From: Labrenzia sp. R4_2
GTDB lineage: Bacteria > Pseudomonadota > Alphaproteobacteria > Rhizobiales > Stappiaceae
DNA length: 64,000 nt
Direction of reading: 5' to 3'
Assembly (NCBI RefSeq): GCF_017743865.1
Contig: NZ_JAGHRJ010000002.1
Coordinates: 434,001 to 498,000 of the forward strand
Shown here one piece after another: positions 1-7,546 of the stretch. Below the pieces are notes generated by a model. The model made no database searches and was not told the DNA's origin. It saw nothing but the letters and a program-made list of their open reading frames with translations. Positions within the stretch are counted from its first letter, which is position 1, and the number at the start of each line of letters is the position of its first letter. The translations under genes were made by a program, and so were the position numbers.

Positions 1-698
1 TCTGCTGTCTCTTCGGTCTCCGACGCCTTGCCGCGCAGATTGAAAAACACGTAGCCGGAGTAAAGCGCCACCAGCAGAAGACCCGGCAACAGCGCACCGG
101 CGAACAGATCACCAACGGTGACCGGGTCAGGCGCGAAATTGCCGGCTTCCTGTTGCGCCTCGAAATAAGCGTTGGAAATCTGATCGCCCAGCAAAATCAA
201 AACGATTGATGGAGGGATGATCTGACCAAGCGTACCGCTGGCGCAAATCAGGCCGCTGCTCATATGCTTGTTGATCCCTGCCTTCAACAACGCGGGCAGC
301 GTGATCGTTCCAAGCATGACAATCGTCGCACCAATGATGCCCGTTGAGGCCGCGATCAGCGCACTGACCAGAACAACCGCCAGAGCGAGCGCGGACTGAT
401 TGCCGCCAAGCGCGGCCGTCAGGCTTTTCAGCATTTTTTCCGCTTGCTGGGATTTCTCCAGCAACAGCCCCATCAACACGAACAATGGAACCGCAAGCAG
501 GAGCGGATTGGTCATCACACCGAAGACACGCTGCGGCACGGCCTGGAAATAACCGAGATCAAATTGTCCGGCAGATGCGGCGATTAAAGCAACGAGCGTC
601 GGTGCGCCCGCGATTGCCAATAGGACCGGAACGCCGGAAAGGATCCCGGCAAAGACGGCCAGAGCCAGAACAACAAGCCAGAGAAGATCGGGACTCAT
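1..698 (-). CDS. TRAP transporter large permease (DctM family), C-terminus beyond window
   Basis: This is the N-terminal 232 or so residues of the large membrane subunit of a TRAP transporter, which imports organic acids or similar solutes using an ion gradient and a periplasmic binding protein. The translated start MSPDLLWLVVLALAVFAGI is followed by a series of long hydrophobic helices, and motifs such as STGIIGATIVMLG and IIPPSIVLILLGD fit the DctM family. The ATG overlaps the stop of the small permease by 4 bp (ATGA), so the two are translationally coupled. The family is usually about 430 residues, so roughly half lies past the left edge. No binding-protein gene is visible upstream, so the substrate cannot be stated. 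Confidence 0.93.
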   Translation of the reverse strand, partial: MSPDLLWLVVLALAVFAGILSGVPVLLAIAGAPTLVALIAASAGQFDLGYFQAVPQRVFGVMTNPLLLAVPLFVLMGLLLEKSQQAEKMLKSLTAALGGNQSALALAVVLVSALIAASTGIIGATIVMLGTITLPALLKAGINKHMSSGLICASGTLGQIIPPSIVLILLGDQISNAYFEAQQEAGNFAPDPVTVGDLFAGALLPGLLLVALYSGYVFFNLRGKASETEETA

Positions 699-1168
699 GA
701 AACGCTCCGGCGAAAAGCGCCAACAAGTCTTGTGAGCACAATCAAAAGGATCAATGCGGGGAGGATAACGAGGCAGGTCTTAACGACAAAGAGGCCCGGG
801 AGACCGCCGGTTTCCTGGGAGCCTTCCAGAATGAGCCAGGAGCTTTTGACAAGCGGATACGCCGCCCACAGCATCAGCCCAAAGACTGGAAGTGCAAACA
901 ACAGATCCCCTGCTCGGTCAATGCTTTGGTTGACGCGTTCCGACCAGGTCTGTCGGAAAACGTCCACTCGTACGTGACGGTCCCGGTCAAAGGTTACAGC
1001 GACGGACAGTGCAACCAGCGCCGCAAACGAATAACTGACAGCATCCTGAAGTTCTACAAAGCCGACACCGAGCAAATACCGCATCAGCACCATGGCAAGC
1101 TGGCCGGCAAAAACGATGACGGCGAGCCCCATGCACAGCCAGCGCACCGCTTGTAACAAGTTTTGCAT
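695..1168 (-). CDS. TRAP transporter small permease (DctQ family)
   Basis: This is the small four-helix membrane subunit of the same TRAP transporter; it bridges the binding protein and the large permease. The hydrophobic segments, the conserved FDRDRHVRVDVF loop after helix 2 and the length (157 residues from the chosen start) fit DctQ. I chose the ATG at 1168, giving MQNLLQAVRW, because a weak GGAA ribosome site precedes it. A GTG seven codons upstream (1189) is also open. The gene is first in the visible operon; the 340 bp upstream hold a palindrome but no binding-protein gene. Confidence 0.9.
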   Translation of the reverse strand: MQNLLQAVRWLCMGLAVIVFAGQLAMVLMRYLLGVGFVELQDAVSYSFAALVALSVAVTFDRDRHVRVDVFRQTWSERVNQSIDRAGDLLFALPVFGLMLWAAYPLVKSSWLILEGSQETGGLPGLFVVKTCLVILPALILLIVLTRLVGAFRRSVS

Positions 1169-1509
1169 GAAAATTCCGAACTGCAACACGTGATTCCGAC
1201 CATGTTGTAACGGCTCAGCCTGCGATCCCGCAATAGCCCGTCCCGGTTATCGGCGGTACCAGCGTTTCCGCTTTTTGGTGATCGGTGAAACACACCGAAC
1301 AATTGCCGGCAATACAGGCGCGCACGAAAAACGAAACATACAGATGTTGTAAACGAACGTTCGTTCGTTTAAATAAGCGCAGAGCACCAGACCATCCCAA
1401 CTTCCTGCGTGCTGCAACAGTTATGGAAACGTATCGAACTTTGCGGGCTTACGCCCTTTCCTCCTGTCTTAACCGGAGCATCTGCTCCAAAACTCAGGCC
1501 TCATTCAAC
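1169..1509. promoter_or_regulatory. Divergent intergenic region with palindrome AACGAACGTTCGTT
   Basis: This gap separates the TRAP operon (minus) from the DUF6134 gene (plus). It contains a perfect 14-bp palindrome, AACGAACGTTCGTT, at 1352-1365, followed at once by another TTCGTT unit, so the ACGTTCG half-sites overlap. Palindromes of this form are typical TetR-family operators. No TetR gene adjoins it; the nearest in the window is about 39 kb away and appears to use a different motif. Function is inferred only. Confidence 0.45.
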
Positions 1510-2343
1510 ATGCGCTTCTTAAGATCAATTATCGTCACCTCAAGTGTTTTCGCCGGTTTGGTCCTTGGCAGCCTGTCGGGCGCCCATGCGGCTTCCCCCC
1601 TTACCTATCAAATTGAACTCGATGGAAAACCGGTCGGCCAAATCGTTCATGAATACGTTCAGCAGCCAGATGGCGGTCACGGATTGAAACTGTCCACTCA
1701 GATCGAAACAAAATCATTCTTCAGCAAGGTACGCATCAAAAGCGTTCTGGAAGAAACAATCTCCGCCGACGGCTATCTTGATGCAGCCTCCAACAGGCTG
1801 GTTGAGAACAAGAAAACCTATTGGACAAAGATTCAGCGGTCCGGCAGCAGCTATTTGGCATTTACAGCCGAGATGAAGACTCCGGAACAGCTTGAAACCG
1901 AAGAGCTTGCAGGCTTGGCAAAGGAGGTCATTGCGACGGTTGTCCCTTACGCCGGAGATGCGATGGCTGTTGCCGGCATTCTCCTGTCAGATAAGCGGGA
2001 CGCTCCGCAGCACAAACGCCTGACAACCGACCATTTCGATACGTCACTGATCGGCCTGCCGCTCTATTGGCAGTCGAACGGTTATGATCTGCCAAGCTCT
2101 CTGACGATCATCGACACGGAGGAGATGTCCGTCTTTAAGGCAAAGGTCAAAGATCATGGCGATACGCAAATCTCGGTCGGAGGGAAAAACCTGACTGTTC
2201 GGCATATCCAACTTGATATCGCTAATGCAAATCCGATGGAGGTCTGGATCGTGCGGCCGAAAACAGGTCCGGCCCATTTCTTCCAGATTTCAGGAGTGAG
2301 CGATGGTGCCAAATTCAAGGTGTCCCTGACCGGCGCGCACTAG
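1510..2343 (+). CDS. Secreted DUF6134-family protein
   Basis: This is a 277-residue exported protein of unknown function. It starts at MRFLRSIIVTSSVFAGLVLG, a clear signal peptide that probably ends at GAHA|AS. The mature part opens with LTYQIELDGKPVGQIVHEY and continues as a beta-rich fold with the pattern of DUF6134, a family of periplasmic proteins that resemble lipid or outer-membrane carriers. The frame is open 75 codons further upstream, but that part has no signal peptide and unusual composition, so the ATG at 1510 was chosen. It stands alone and is followed by a hairpin. I cannot name a substrate. Confidence 0.8.
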   Translation: MRFLRSIIVTSSVFAGLVLGSLSGAHAASPLTYQIELDGKPVGQIVHEYVQQPDGGHGLKLSTQIETKSFFSKVRIKSVLEETISADGYLDAASNRLVENKKTYWTKIQRSGSSYLAFTAEMKTPEQLETEELAGLAKEVIATVVPYAGDAMAVAGILLSDKRDAPQHKRLTTDHFDTSLIGLPLYWQSNGYDLPSSLTIIDTEEMSVFKAKVKDHGDTQISVGGKNLTVRHIQLDIANANPMEVWIVRPKTGPAHFFQISGVSDGAKFKVSLTGAH

Positions 2344-2361
2344 CAAATCAGACCTCCAGTT

Positions 2362-2386
2362 GAGACCACGTCGAACGCGTGGTCTC
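2362..2386 (+). terminator. Hairpin after the DUF6134 gene
   Basis: GAGACCACG at 2362-2370 pairs perfectly with CGTGGTCTC at 2378-2386 around a 7-nt loop, 19 bp after the stop. There is no real U-run after it, so termination is likely but not certain. Confidence 0.5.
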
Positions 2387-2576
2387 AGTCTCAGCAATCT
2401 GTGAATTTGCCGCATCGCATTGAACCGTCGCGCCTTGCCGCAGCGCAGCAAGTGCGCTAGGTCGGGGCTGTCCTTTCGCTTTCAGACTGGATAATGGGCC
2501 AGCTCGTCTCCTCCCGGGCGCTGCACCTCCTACCGGTTTGAAAGCAAATTCAAAATCCATTTCCTGGAGTCTATAA

Positions 2577-3119
2577 ATGCTCGGCAAAAAAGTTCCTTTT
2601 GTCACCTTCCGCACCCGTGTCCGCGACGAATCCATCGAAGGCCCGAACCCGTTTCGTTGGGATGACAAGACAAGCGATGACTACTTCAAAGGCAAGAAGG
2701 TCGTGCTGTTCTCCCTACCGGGCGCCTTCACCCCGACCTGCTCCACCTATCAGCTGCCGGACTTTGAAAAACTTTTCGATGACTTCAAGGCCGAAGGTGT
2801 CGACGAAATCTACTGCATCTCCGTGAACGATGCCTTTGTCATGAACGCCTGGGCAAAGGCTCAGGGCGTCGACAAGGTCAAAGTCATTCCGGACGGCTCT
2901 GGTGAATTCACCCGCAAAATGGGCATGCTGGTCGCCAAGGACAATCTTGGATTTGGCATGCGGTCCTGGCGCTACGGCGCAGTCGTCACCGACGGCATTG
3001 TTGAGCAGTGGTTCGAAGAAGAAGGCTTCTCTGACAACTGCGAAACCGACCCATACGGTGTTTCATCTCCGCAGAACATTCTGGAGAACCTCAAGGCATC
3101 CAAAGCAAAAGCTGCTTAA
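2577..3119 (+). CDS. Peroxiredoxin, Prx5 family
   Basis: This is a 180-residue cytosolic thiol peroxidase that reduces hydrogen peroxide and organic peroxides. The peroxidatic cysteine is C55 in the motif PGAFTPTCS, with the preceding Thr and Pro also conserved. Two other cysteines, C80 and C155, are present; C155 (SDNCETDP) lies where atypical 2-Cys Prx5 enzymes carry a resolving cysteine. The electron donor, glutaredoxin or glutathione, is not encoded nearby. A good ribosome site (CTGGAG) precedes the ATG. A strong terminator follows, so it is a single-gene unit. Confidence 0.93.
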   Translation: MLGKKVPFVTFRTRVRDESIEGPNPFRWDDKTSDDYFKGKKVVLFSLPGAFTPTCSTYQLPDFEKLFDDFKAEGVDEIYCISVNDAFVMNAWAKAQGVDKVKVIPDGSGEFTRKMGMLVAKDNLGFGMRSWRYGAVVTDGIVEQWFEEEGFSDNCETDPYGVSSPQNILENLKASKAKAA

Positions 3120-3138
3120 ACTGCAGCCTTTTGGATCA

Positions 3139-3172
3139 AGCCCCGGCGCGGACTGCTCCGGGGCTTTTTTGT
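3139..3172 (+). terminator. Rho-independent terminator after the peroxiredoxin gene
   Basis: AGCCCCGG (3139-3146) pairs with CCGGGGCT (3158-3165), followed by a run of six T. This is a textbook intrinsic terminator, 20 bp after the stop codon. Confidence 0.9.
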
Positions 3173-3185
3173 TTCCGGCAAAGCT

Positions 3186-4196
3186 TCAAAGAACATCGGC
3201 GCAGCCAGCAACAGTGTCCCCAGGCACAATCGCAACGCTGCCGGCGGCCAATCCATCCACGATTGCATTCACCTGGTCTTCGACATCGGAAACCAGCGCC
3301 CTGTTGTGCTCGTCAACTGCCCAGCCGACGCCTTTGTCACGGGTTGTCATTACTGCCAGACCCGGCTTCCAGGTGCCGTCGACCACAGCTTTCCAAGTTG
3401 CGTAGGCCGCTTCATCAACCCGTTTCAAGGCACTGGTCAAAACCGTGCCTGGCAAAAAGCCATTCTGGTTGGCATCCACCATGATCACATGTCCGGAGTG
3501 TTCCTTAGCGGCGCGCGCAACGCCCTCCGCCGCCATCCCGGCTGGCGCGAAGATCACGTCGGCCCCATCTGCAAACATCTTGTTTGCGGCCGCCTTACCT
3601 CCCTGAATGTCACGGAAGGCATACATGTCCTGGCCCACGAACGAGGACAATACACTGACGTCGGAATTGGCATGTTTTGCCCCAGCCTCAAACCCGCACA
3701 TGAATCGGCGCACCGGCGGGATATCCATGCCCCCAATGGTGCCAACCGTTCCTGTTTGTGTCTTCAATCCAGCAACATAGCCCGCAAGAAACCCACTCTC
3801 ATCATCCGCGAAAAGAATTGACCGCACATTGGGAAGGTCACTGATGACGCCGTCAATGCTTGTAAACTCGGTGTCCGGAAATTCCGCAGCAAGTGCTCGC
3901 ACCATTTCCGAGGCTTCAAAGCCAAGCGTAAGAATATGTGTGACGCCAGATTTTGCGAACCGGCGCATGACATTCAATGTCTCGTCCGGATCCGTGCTGA
4001 TCCATTCCCGGATTTCAAGTCCAAACTCAGCCGCGGCCCGCTCAGACCCAATTGCTGCGAGTTCGTTGAAGGAACCATCCATCTTAGCATTCGTAAAAAT
4101 AACAGCACCAACAGTCTCGGCGCGCGCGGGTACAATCCCGTAAAAAACGAGAAAAATAGAAACGGCAATCAGTTTCAATAACGTAAGCTTCTGCAT
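3186..4196 (-). CDS. BMP-family (PnrA-like) substrate-binding protein
   Basis: This is a periplasmic binding protein of the Bmp/PnrA family, whose members usually bind purine nucleosides for an ABC importer. The signal peptide MQKLTLLKLIAVSIFLVFYG ends near PARA|ETV without a lipobox, so it should be soluble. Family motifs are DGSFNE at the mature N-terminus, DDESGFLAGYVAG, and VDANQNGFLPGTVLTS. The ATG at 4196 has the ribosome site AAAGGCGAG; an upstream in-frame ATG at 4250 would add 18 residues before the signal peptide and was rejected. No permease or ATPase gene adjoins it, so it is an orphan subunit or a sensor component. It is 336 residues long, normal for the family. Confidence 0.88.
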   Translation of the reverse strand: MQKLTLLKLIAVSIFLVFYGIVPARAETVGAVIFTNAKMDGSFNELAAIGSERAAAEFGLEIREWISTDPDETLNVMRRFAKSGVTHILTLGFEASEMVRALAAEFPDTEFTSIDGVISDLPNVRSILFADDESGFLAGYVAGLKTQTGTVGTIGGMDIPPVRRFMCGFEAGAKHANSDVSVLSSFVGQDMYAFRDIQGGKAAANKMFADGADVIFAPAGMAAEGVARAAKEHSGHVIMVDANQNGFLPGTVLTSALKRVDEAAYATWKAVVDGTWKPGLAVMTTRDKGVGWAVDEHNRALVSDVEDQVNAIVDGLAAGSVAIVPGDTVAGCADVL

Positions 4197-4394
4197 TCTC
4201 GCCTTTCTTCCGGCGATGATTGCTTGTGTTTCTCCTAAATGAAAAGGCAATCAACGCGACCAACCCGAAGCCTGCCAATACCGGACTTGTCGGGCAACTG
4301 AAAAATACAATTGAAATTTGAATTATTACCTAAGGTCAGCATATAGACCACTCAGGAGACGAGGAAGGCACGCTCGATCGCACCTTGAAAAGAC

Positions 4395-4422
4395 AAAACG
4401 GCCGCGGGATCGCAGCCGTTTT
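4395..4422 (-). terminator. Terminator of the cyd operon
   Basis: AAAACGGC (4395-4402) pairs with GCCGTTTT (4415-4422). On the minus strand the hairpin is followed by TTTTGTCTTTTC, giving a U-rich tail. It lies 56 bp after the cydX stop codon and closes the operon. Confidence 0.8.
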
Positions 4423-4477
4423 GACCCCGTGTTTTGTTTTCGTGGCGGAGTGGCGGTAAGAGACACGGCTTTTGCTT

Positions 4478-4597
4478 TTAGTCCGGATTGAGACCCCGGC
4501 GCCGTTCGTCTTCAGAGCGCAACTCAAGCCACATTGCATTCAAGATCGCCAGACAGCAGGCGAGCGGCATTCCCAAGATCCAGGCAAAGTACCACAT
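4478..4597 (-). CDS. cydX: Cytochrome bd small subunit CydX
   Basis: This 39-residue single-helix protein stabilises the haem centres of cytochrome bd oxidase. The translation begins MWYFAWILGMPLACCLAILN and continues with a conserved AMWLE segment and a charged tail, which is the CydX/YbgT signature. It lies 27 bp after cydB in the same direction, with GGAG upstream of the ATG, and the operon terminator follows. Length, position and motif agree. Genes this short are easily missed by annotation pipelines. Confidence 0.93.
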   Translation of the reverse strand: MWYFAWILGMPLACCLAILNAMWLELRSEDERRRGLNPD

Positions 4598-4624
4598 GAG
4601 ATTTCGTCTCCGTCTCTGCGTGCC

Positions 4625-5782
4625 TCAGTAGGCCGTGTGGTTGTCGCGTTCGATGGTTTCTTCGTCAATCTTGCCCCACAGCACCTTGTAGACCCAGGCC
4701 GTGTAAACCAGGATGATTGGCAGGAAGATGACGACCGCCACGAGCATGTTGAAGAGCGTGCGATGTGTCGAAGAGGCGTCCCAAACAGTCAAGCTCGCTT
4801 CCGGCTGCACCGAGGACGGCAAAATGAAGGGGAACATCGAAACACCGACGGTGGCGATGATCCCGAATACAGCCATCTTCGAGAACGCGAAAATCGGCAT
4901 CTCGAAGCGTGTCTGCAGCAAAACAAGTGTGCCGAGCATCCCCAGGAACCCCATGATCGGGGCAAGCCAAAGCACCGGATAAACCGCATAGTTCTGCATC
5001 CAGGCTCCGCCCTCAACAACCGCCTGTTTGGCGAGCGGGTTGGCTTGCATGTTCGGATCAACCTCCGATGTGATCCGGAAACCCTCTACATAACCGGTTG
5101 CAACCAGATATCCGCCAATGCCGAACAGAAGGATCCCGCCGAGAGCTGCAAAGGTGCCAGCCTTTCTGGCCCGTGCAGCAATCTCCCCGGTCGCCCGCAT
5201 CACAAGCCAGACCGCCCCATGCATCACGAGCATGGTGACCGACAAAAGTCCGCACAGAAGCGTAAATGGCGAGAACAGACCGAAGAACGAGCCGTCATAG
5301 GTCATGCGAAGTTCATTATCGAGCCGGAACGGCACCCCAAGAAGAACGTTGCCGACCGCAACACCAAACACCAGCGCAGGCACAAAAGACCCTGTGAAGA
5401 GTGCCCAGTCCCAGGCGCTGCGCCAATTAGGGTCAGGCCGTTTGGAACGATACTTAAAGGCCACTGGCCTCAGGATCATCGCCGCCAGGACCACGAACAT
5501 GGCCAGGTAAAAACCGGAAAAGCTGATCGCGTAAAGCGGCGGCCAGGCGGCAAAAATCGCGCCGCCCCCCAAGATGAACCAGACCTGATTGCCCTCCCAG
5601 GTGGCACCGATCGTATTGATCACGACGCGCCGCTCAATATCGGTTTCAGCGATGAACGGCAGCAGCGTTCCAACGCCCATGTCGAAACCGTCGGTCACGG
5701 CAAATCCGATCAGCAGGATGCCGAGCAGCAACCACCAGATCACTTTCAGGGTCGAGTAATCGATGAGTTCGTAAAGGACCAT
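4625..5782 (-). CDS. cydB: Cytochrome bd ubiquinol oxidase subunit II
   Basis: Subunit II of the membrane quinol oxidase that reduces oxygen to water at high affinity without pumping protons. The 385-residue protein has the usual hydrophobic helices and the N-terminal family motif TDGFDMGVGTLLPF. It starts 6 bp after cydA ends and is followed by cydX, so the three structural subunits are one transcription unit. The antisense strand is open for more than 1.3 kb here, but this frame has the family match. Confidence 0.97.
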   Translation of the reverse strand: MVLYELIDYSTLKVIWWLLLGILLIGFAVTDGFDMGVGTLLPFIAETDIERRVVINTIGATWEGNQVWFILGGGAIFAAWPPLYAISFSGFYLAMFVVLAAMILRPVAFKYRSKRPDPNWRSAWDWALFTGSFVPALVFGVAVGNVLLGVPFRLDNELRMTYDGSFFGLFSPFTLLCGLLSVTMLVMHGAVWLVMRATGEIAARARKAGTFAALGGILLFGIGGYLVATGYVEGFRITSEVDPNMQANPLAKQAVVEGGAWMQNYAVYPVLWLAPIMGFLGMLGTLVLLQTRFEMPIFAFSKMAVFGIIATVGVSMFPFILPSSVQPEASLTVWDASSTHRTLFNMLVAVVIFLPIILVYTAWVYKVLWGKIDEETIERDNHTAY

Positions 5783-5788
5783 GATCGT

Positions 5789-7393
5789 TTACTCCGCCGG
5801 AACTGCTGAAGCTGATGAGGGCGCCGAGATGGACGGTGGTGGTGTGGGAGCAATCCGTTCGCCATCCTCTGGTCCAATCTTGATGTATTTGATCATCAGC
5901 GCGATCTCGATGACCAGCAGCGTGCTGTAAAGTGCCACAAAACCGGCGAGCGTCAGCAGAACTTCGGGAACGGAGAGACTGGAAACGGCAGCAGACGTTG
6001 GCAGCATACTCTCGATGATCCAGGGTTGACGGCCGTACTCTGCAACAAACCAGCCCATTTCGCATGCAATCCAGGGCAGCGGTATGGACCAGACCGCGAC
6101 ATGAAGGATCCAGCGCCGTTTTTCCATGAGCGTTTCCAGCCGGCCGGCAGAGGAATAGTAGAAGAACACGGCTGTCAGCAGGATGAAGAAGAAACCGCAC
6201 GCCACCATGATCCGGAAGGCATAGAACATCGGCCAAACATTCGGCACCGTCGACCAGGCTGCCGCATCAACCTGCTCGGTCGTAGCTGCCATCGGGTTGT
6301 CGGTGTAGGGCAACAGGAGATAAGCATAGCCGAGAGACTGTGCGTTCTGGCGGAATGTTTCCCGCAACTCTTTGCTGGCCTCAGCCGGGTTCGCCCGGAT
6401 TTTCTGCAACGCATCCCAGGCGACCGCGCCTTGCCGGATGCGATCTTTCGATCGCTCCACGAGCTCGTTGATGCCCGGGATCTCGGTATCGAGAGACCGT
6501 GTTGCAATGAGACCCATCACATACGGGACTTCAATCGCAAAGAAGTTCTCCCGCATTTCCATGTCGGGCCAGGCGACAACGTTGAACGCGGCCGGGGCCG
6601 GTTCCGTGTGCCACATGGCCTCGATCGTTGCCAGCTTCATCTTCTGGTTCAAGTTGGCTTCGTAGCCGCTCTCATCGCCCAGAACGACGACGGACAGTGC
6701 CGAGGCGAAGCCGAATGCCGAGGCGATTGCCATGGACCGTTTCGCGATCTGCAGATGCCGACCCTGCAGCATGTACCACGCGGAAATCCCGATCATGAAC
6801 ATCGCCGCGGTGACGTAACCGGCCGATACGGTGTGAACGAACTTGGCCTGGGCAACCGGGTTGAACAGGACTTCATAGAAGCTTGTGACTTCCATCCGCA
6901 TCGTGTCGGGATTGAACTCGGCACCAACTGGATGCTGCATCCAGCCGTTCGCGATCAGGATCCAGAGCGCTGAAAAATTGGTGCCGAAAGCAACGGCCCA
7001 GGTCGCAGCGAGGTGCTGGCGCTTCGACAGTCTGTCCCAGCCGAAGAAGAACAAGCCGACAAAGGTCGCTTCGAGAAAAAATGCCATCAAGCCTTCGATT
7101 GCCAATGGCGCCCCAAACACATCCCCGACATACTGGCTGAAATAGGCCCAGTTCATGCCGAACTGGAACTCCATGGTCAGCCCCGTGGCGACCCCGAGCA
7201 CGAAATTGATGCCGAACAGGGTTCCCCAGAACTTCACCATCCGTTTCCAGATTTCGCGGCCGGTCATGACATAGACCGTTTCCATGGTGGCAAGCAGGAT
7301 CGAGAGCCCGATGGTCAGTGGCACGAACAAGAAGTGGTACATCGCAGTCATGGCAAACTGCAGCCGCGACAGATCGACGACGTTGAGTTCCAT
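5789..7393 (-). CDS. cydA: Cytochrome bd ubiquinol oxidase subunit I
   Basis: This catalytic subunit carries haems b558, b595 and d and the quinol-binding loop. It has 534 residues. The conserved haem-ligand histidine is at H20 (MTAMYHFLFVPLTIG), and the strongly conserved GRQPW signature occurs in FVAEYGRQPWIIESMLPT. A proline/serine-rich tail (PTPPPSISAPSSASAVPAE) extends past the normal C-terminus. It lies downstream of the cydDC exporter genes in the same direction, across a 153-bp gap with its own promoter candidate. The enzyme supports growth at low oxygen and resists cyanide and nitric oxide. Confidence 0.97.
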   Translation of the reverse strand: MELNVVDLSRLQFAMTAMYHFLFVPLTIGLSILLATMETVYVMTGREIWKRMVKFWGTLFGINFVLGVATGLTMEFQFGMNWAYFSQYVGDVFGAPLAIEGLMAFFLEATFVGLFFFGWDRLSKRQHLAATWAVAFGTNFSALWILIANGWMQHPVGAEFNPDTMRMEVTSFYEVLFNPVAQAKFVHTVSAGYVTAAMFMIGISAWYMLQGRHLQIAKRSMAIASAFGFASALSVVVLGDESGYEANLNQKMKLATIEAMWHTEPAPAAFNVVAWPDMEMRENFFAIEVPYVMGLIATRSLDTEIPGINELVERSKDRIRQGAVAWDALQKIRANPAEASKELRETFRQNAQSLGYAYLLLPYTDNPMAATTEQVDAAAWSTVPNVWPMFYAFRIMVACGFFFILLTAVFFYYSSAGRLETLMEKRRWILHVAVWSIPLPWIACEMGWFVAEYGRQPWIIESMLPTSAAVSSLSVPEVLLTLAGFVALYSTLLVIEIALMIKYIKIGPEDGERIAPTPPPSISAPSSASAVPAE

Positions 7394-7438
7394 CGGGTTC
7401 CCCTTTTAAGCCCGTGCGGCCTCAGCCTTTTACGAGAT

Positions 7439-7504
7439 GGTGACCCAGGTGCATCTCAAGGTCAATGGACCCAAACTATAATGCAGGTCACCTAACTACA
7501 TCAA
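7439..7504 (-). promoter_or_regulatory. cydA promoter candidate with flanking inverted repeat
   Basis: On the minus strand, TTGATG (7499-7504) and TATAGT (7475-7480) are separated by 18 bp and resemble sigma-70 -35 and -10 boxes. An inverted repeat, GGTGACC at 7439-7445 and GGTCACC at 7486-7492, spans the -10 region, and TGCAT/ATGCA lie just inside it. The repeat could be an operator. No TTGAT-N4-ATCAA Fnr box was seen. cydAB therefore probably has its own regulated promoter besides readthrough from cydDC. Confidence 0.5.
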
Positions 7505-7546
7505 AATGAATACGAAATTACAAATTCGAATTAATCTGAAGTCACT

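Noticed and set aside
4472..5809. Long open frame on the plus strand opposite cydB (445 codons)
   Set aside because: It is antisense to a clear CydB frame and codes for a biased, His/Arg/Gln-rich sequence with no family pattern; a mirror-strand effect of codon bias.
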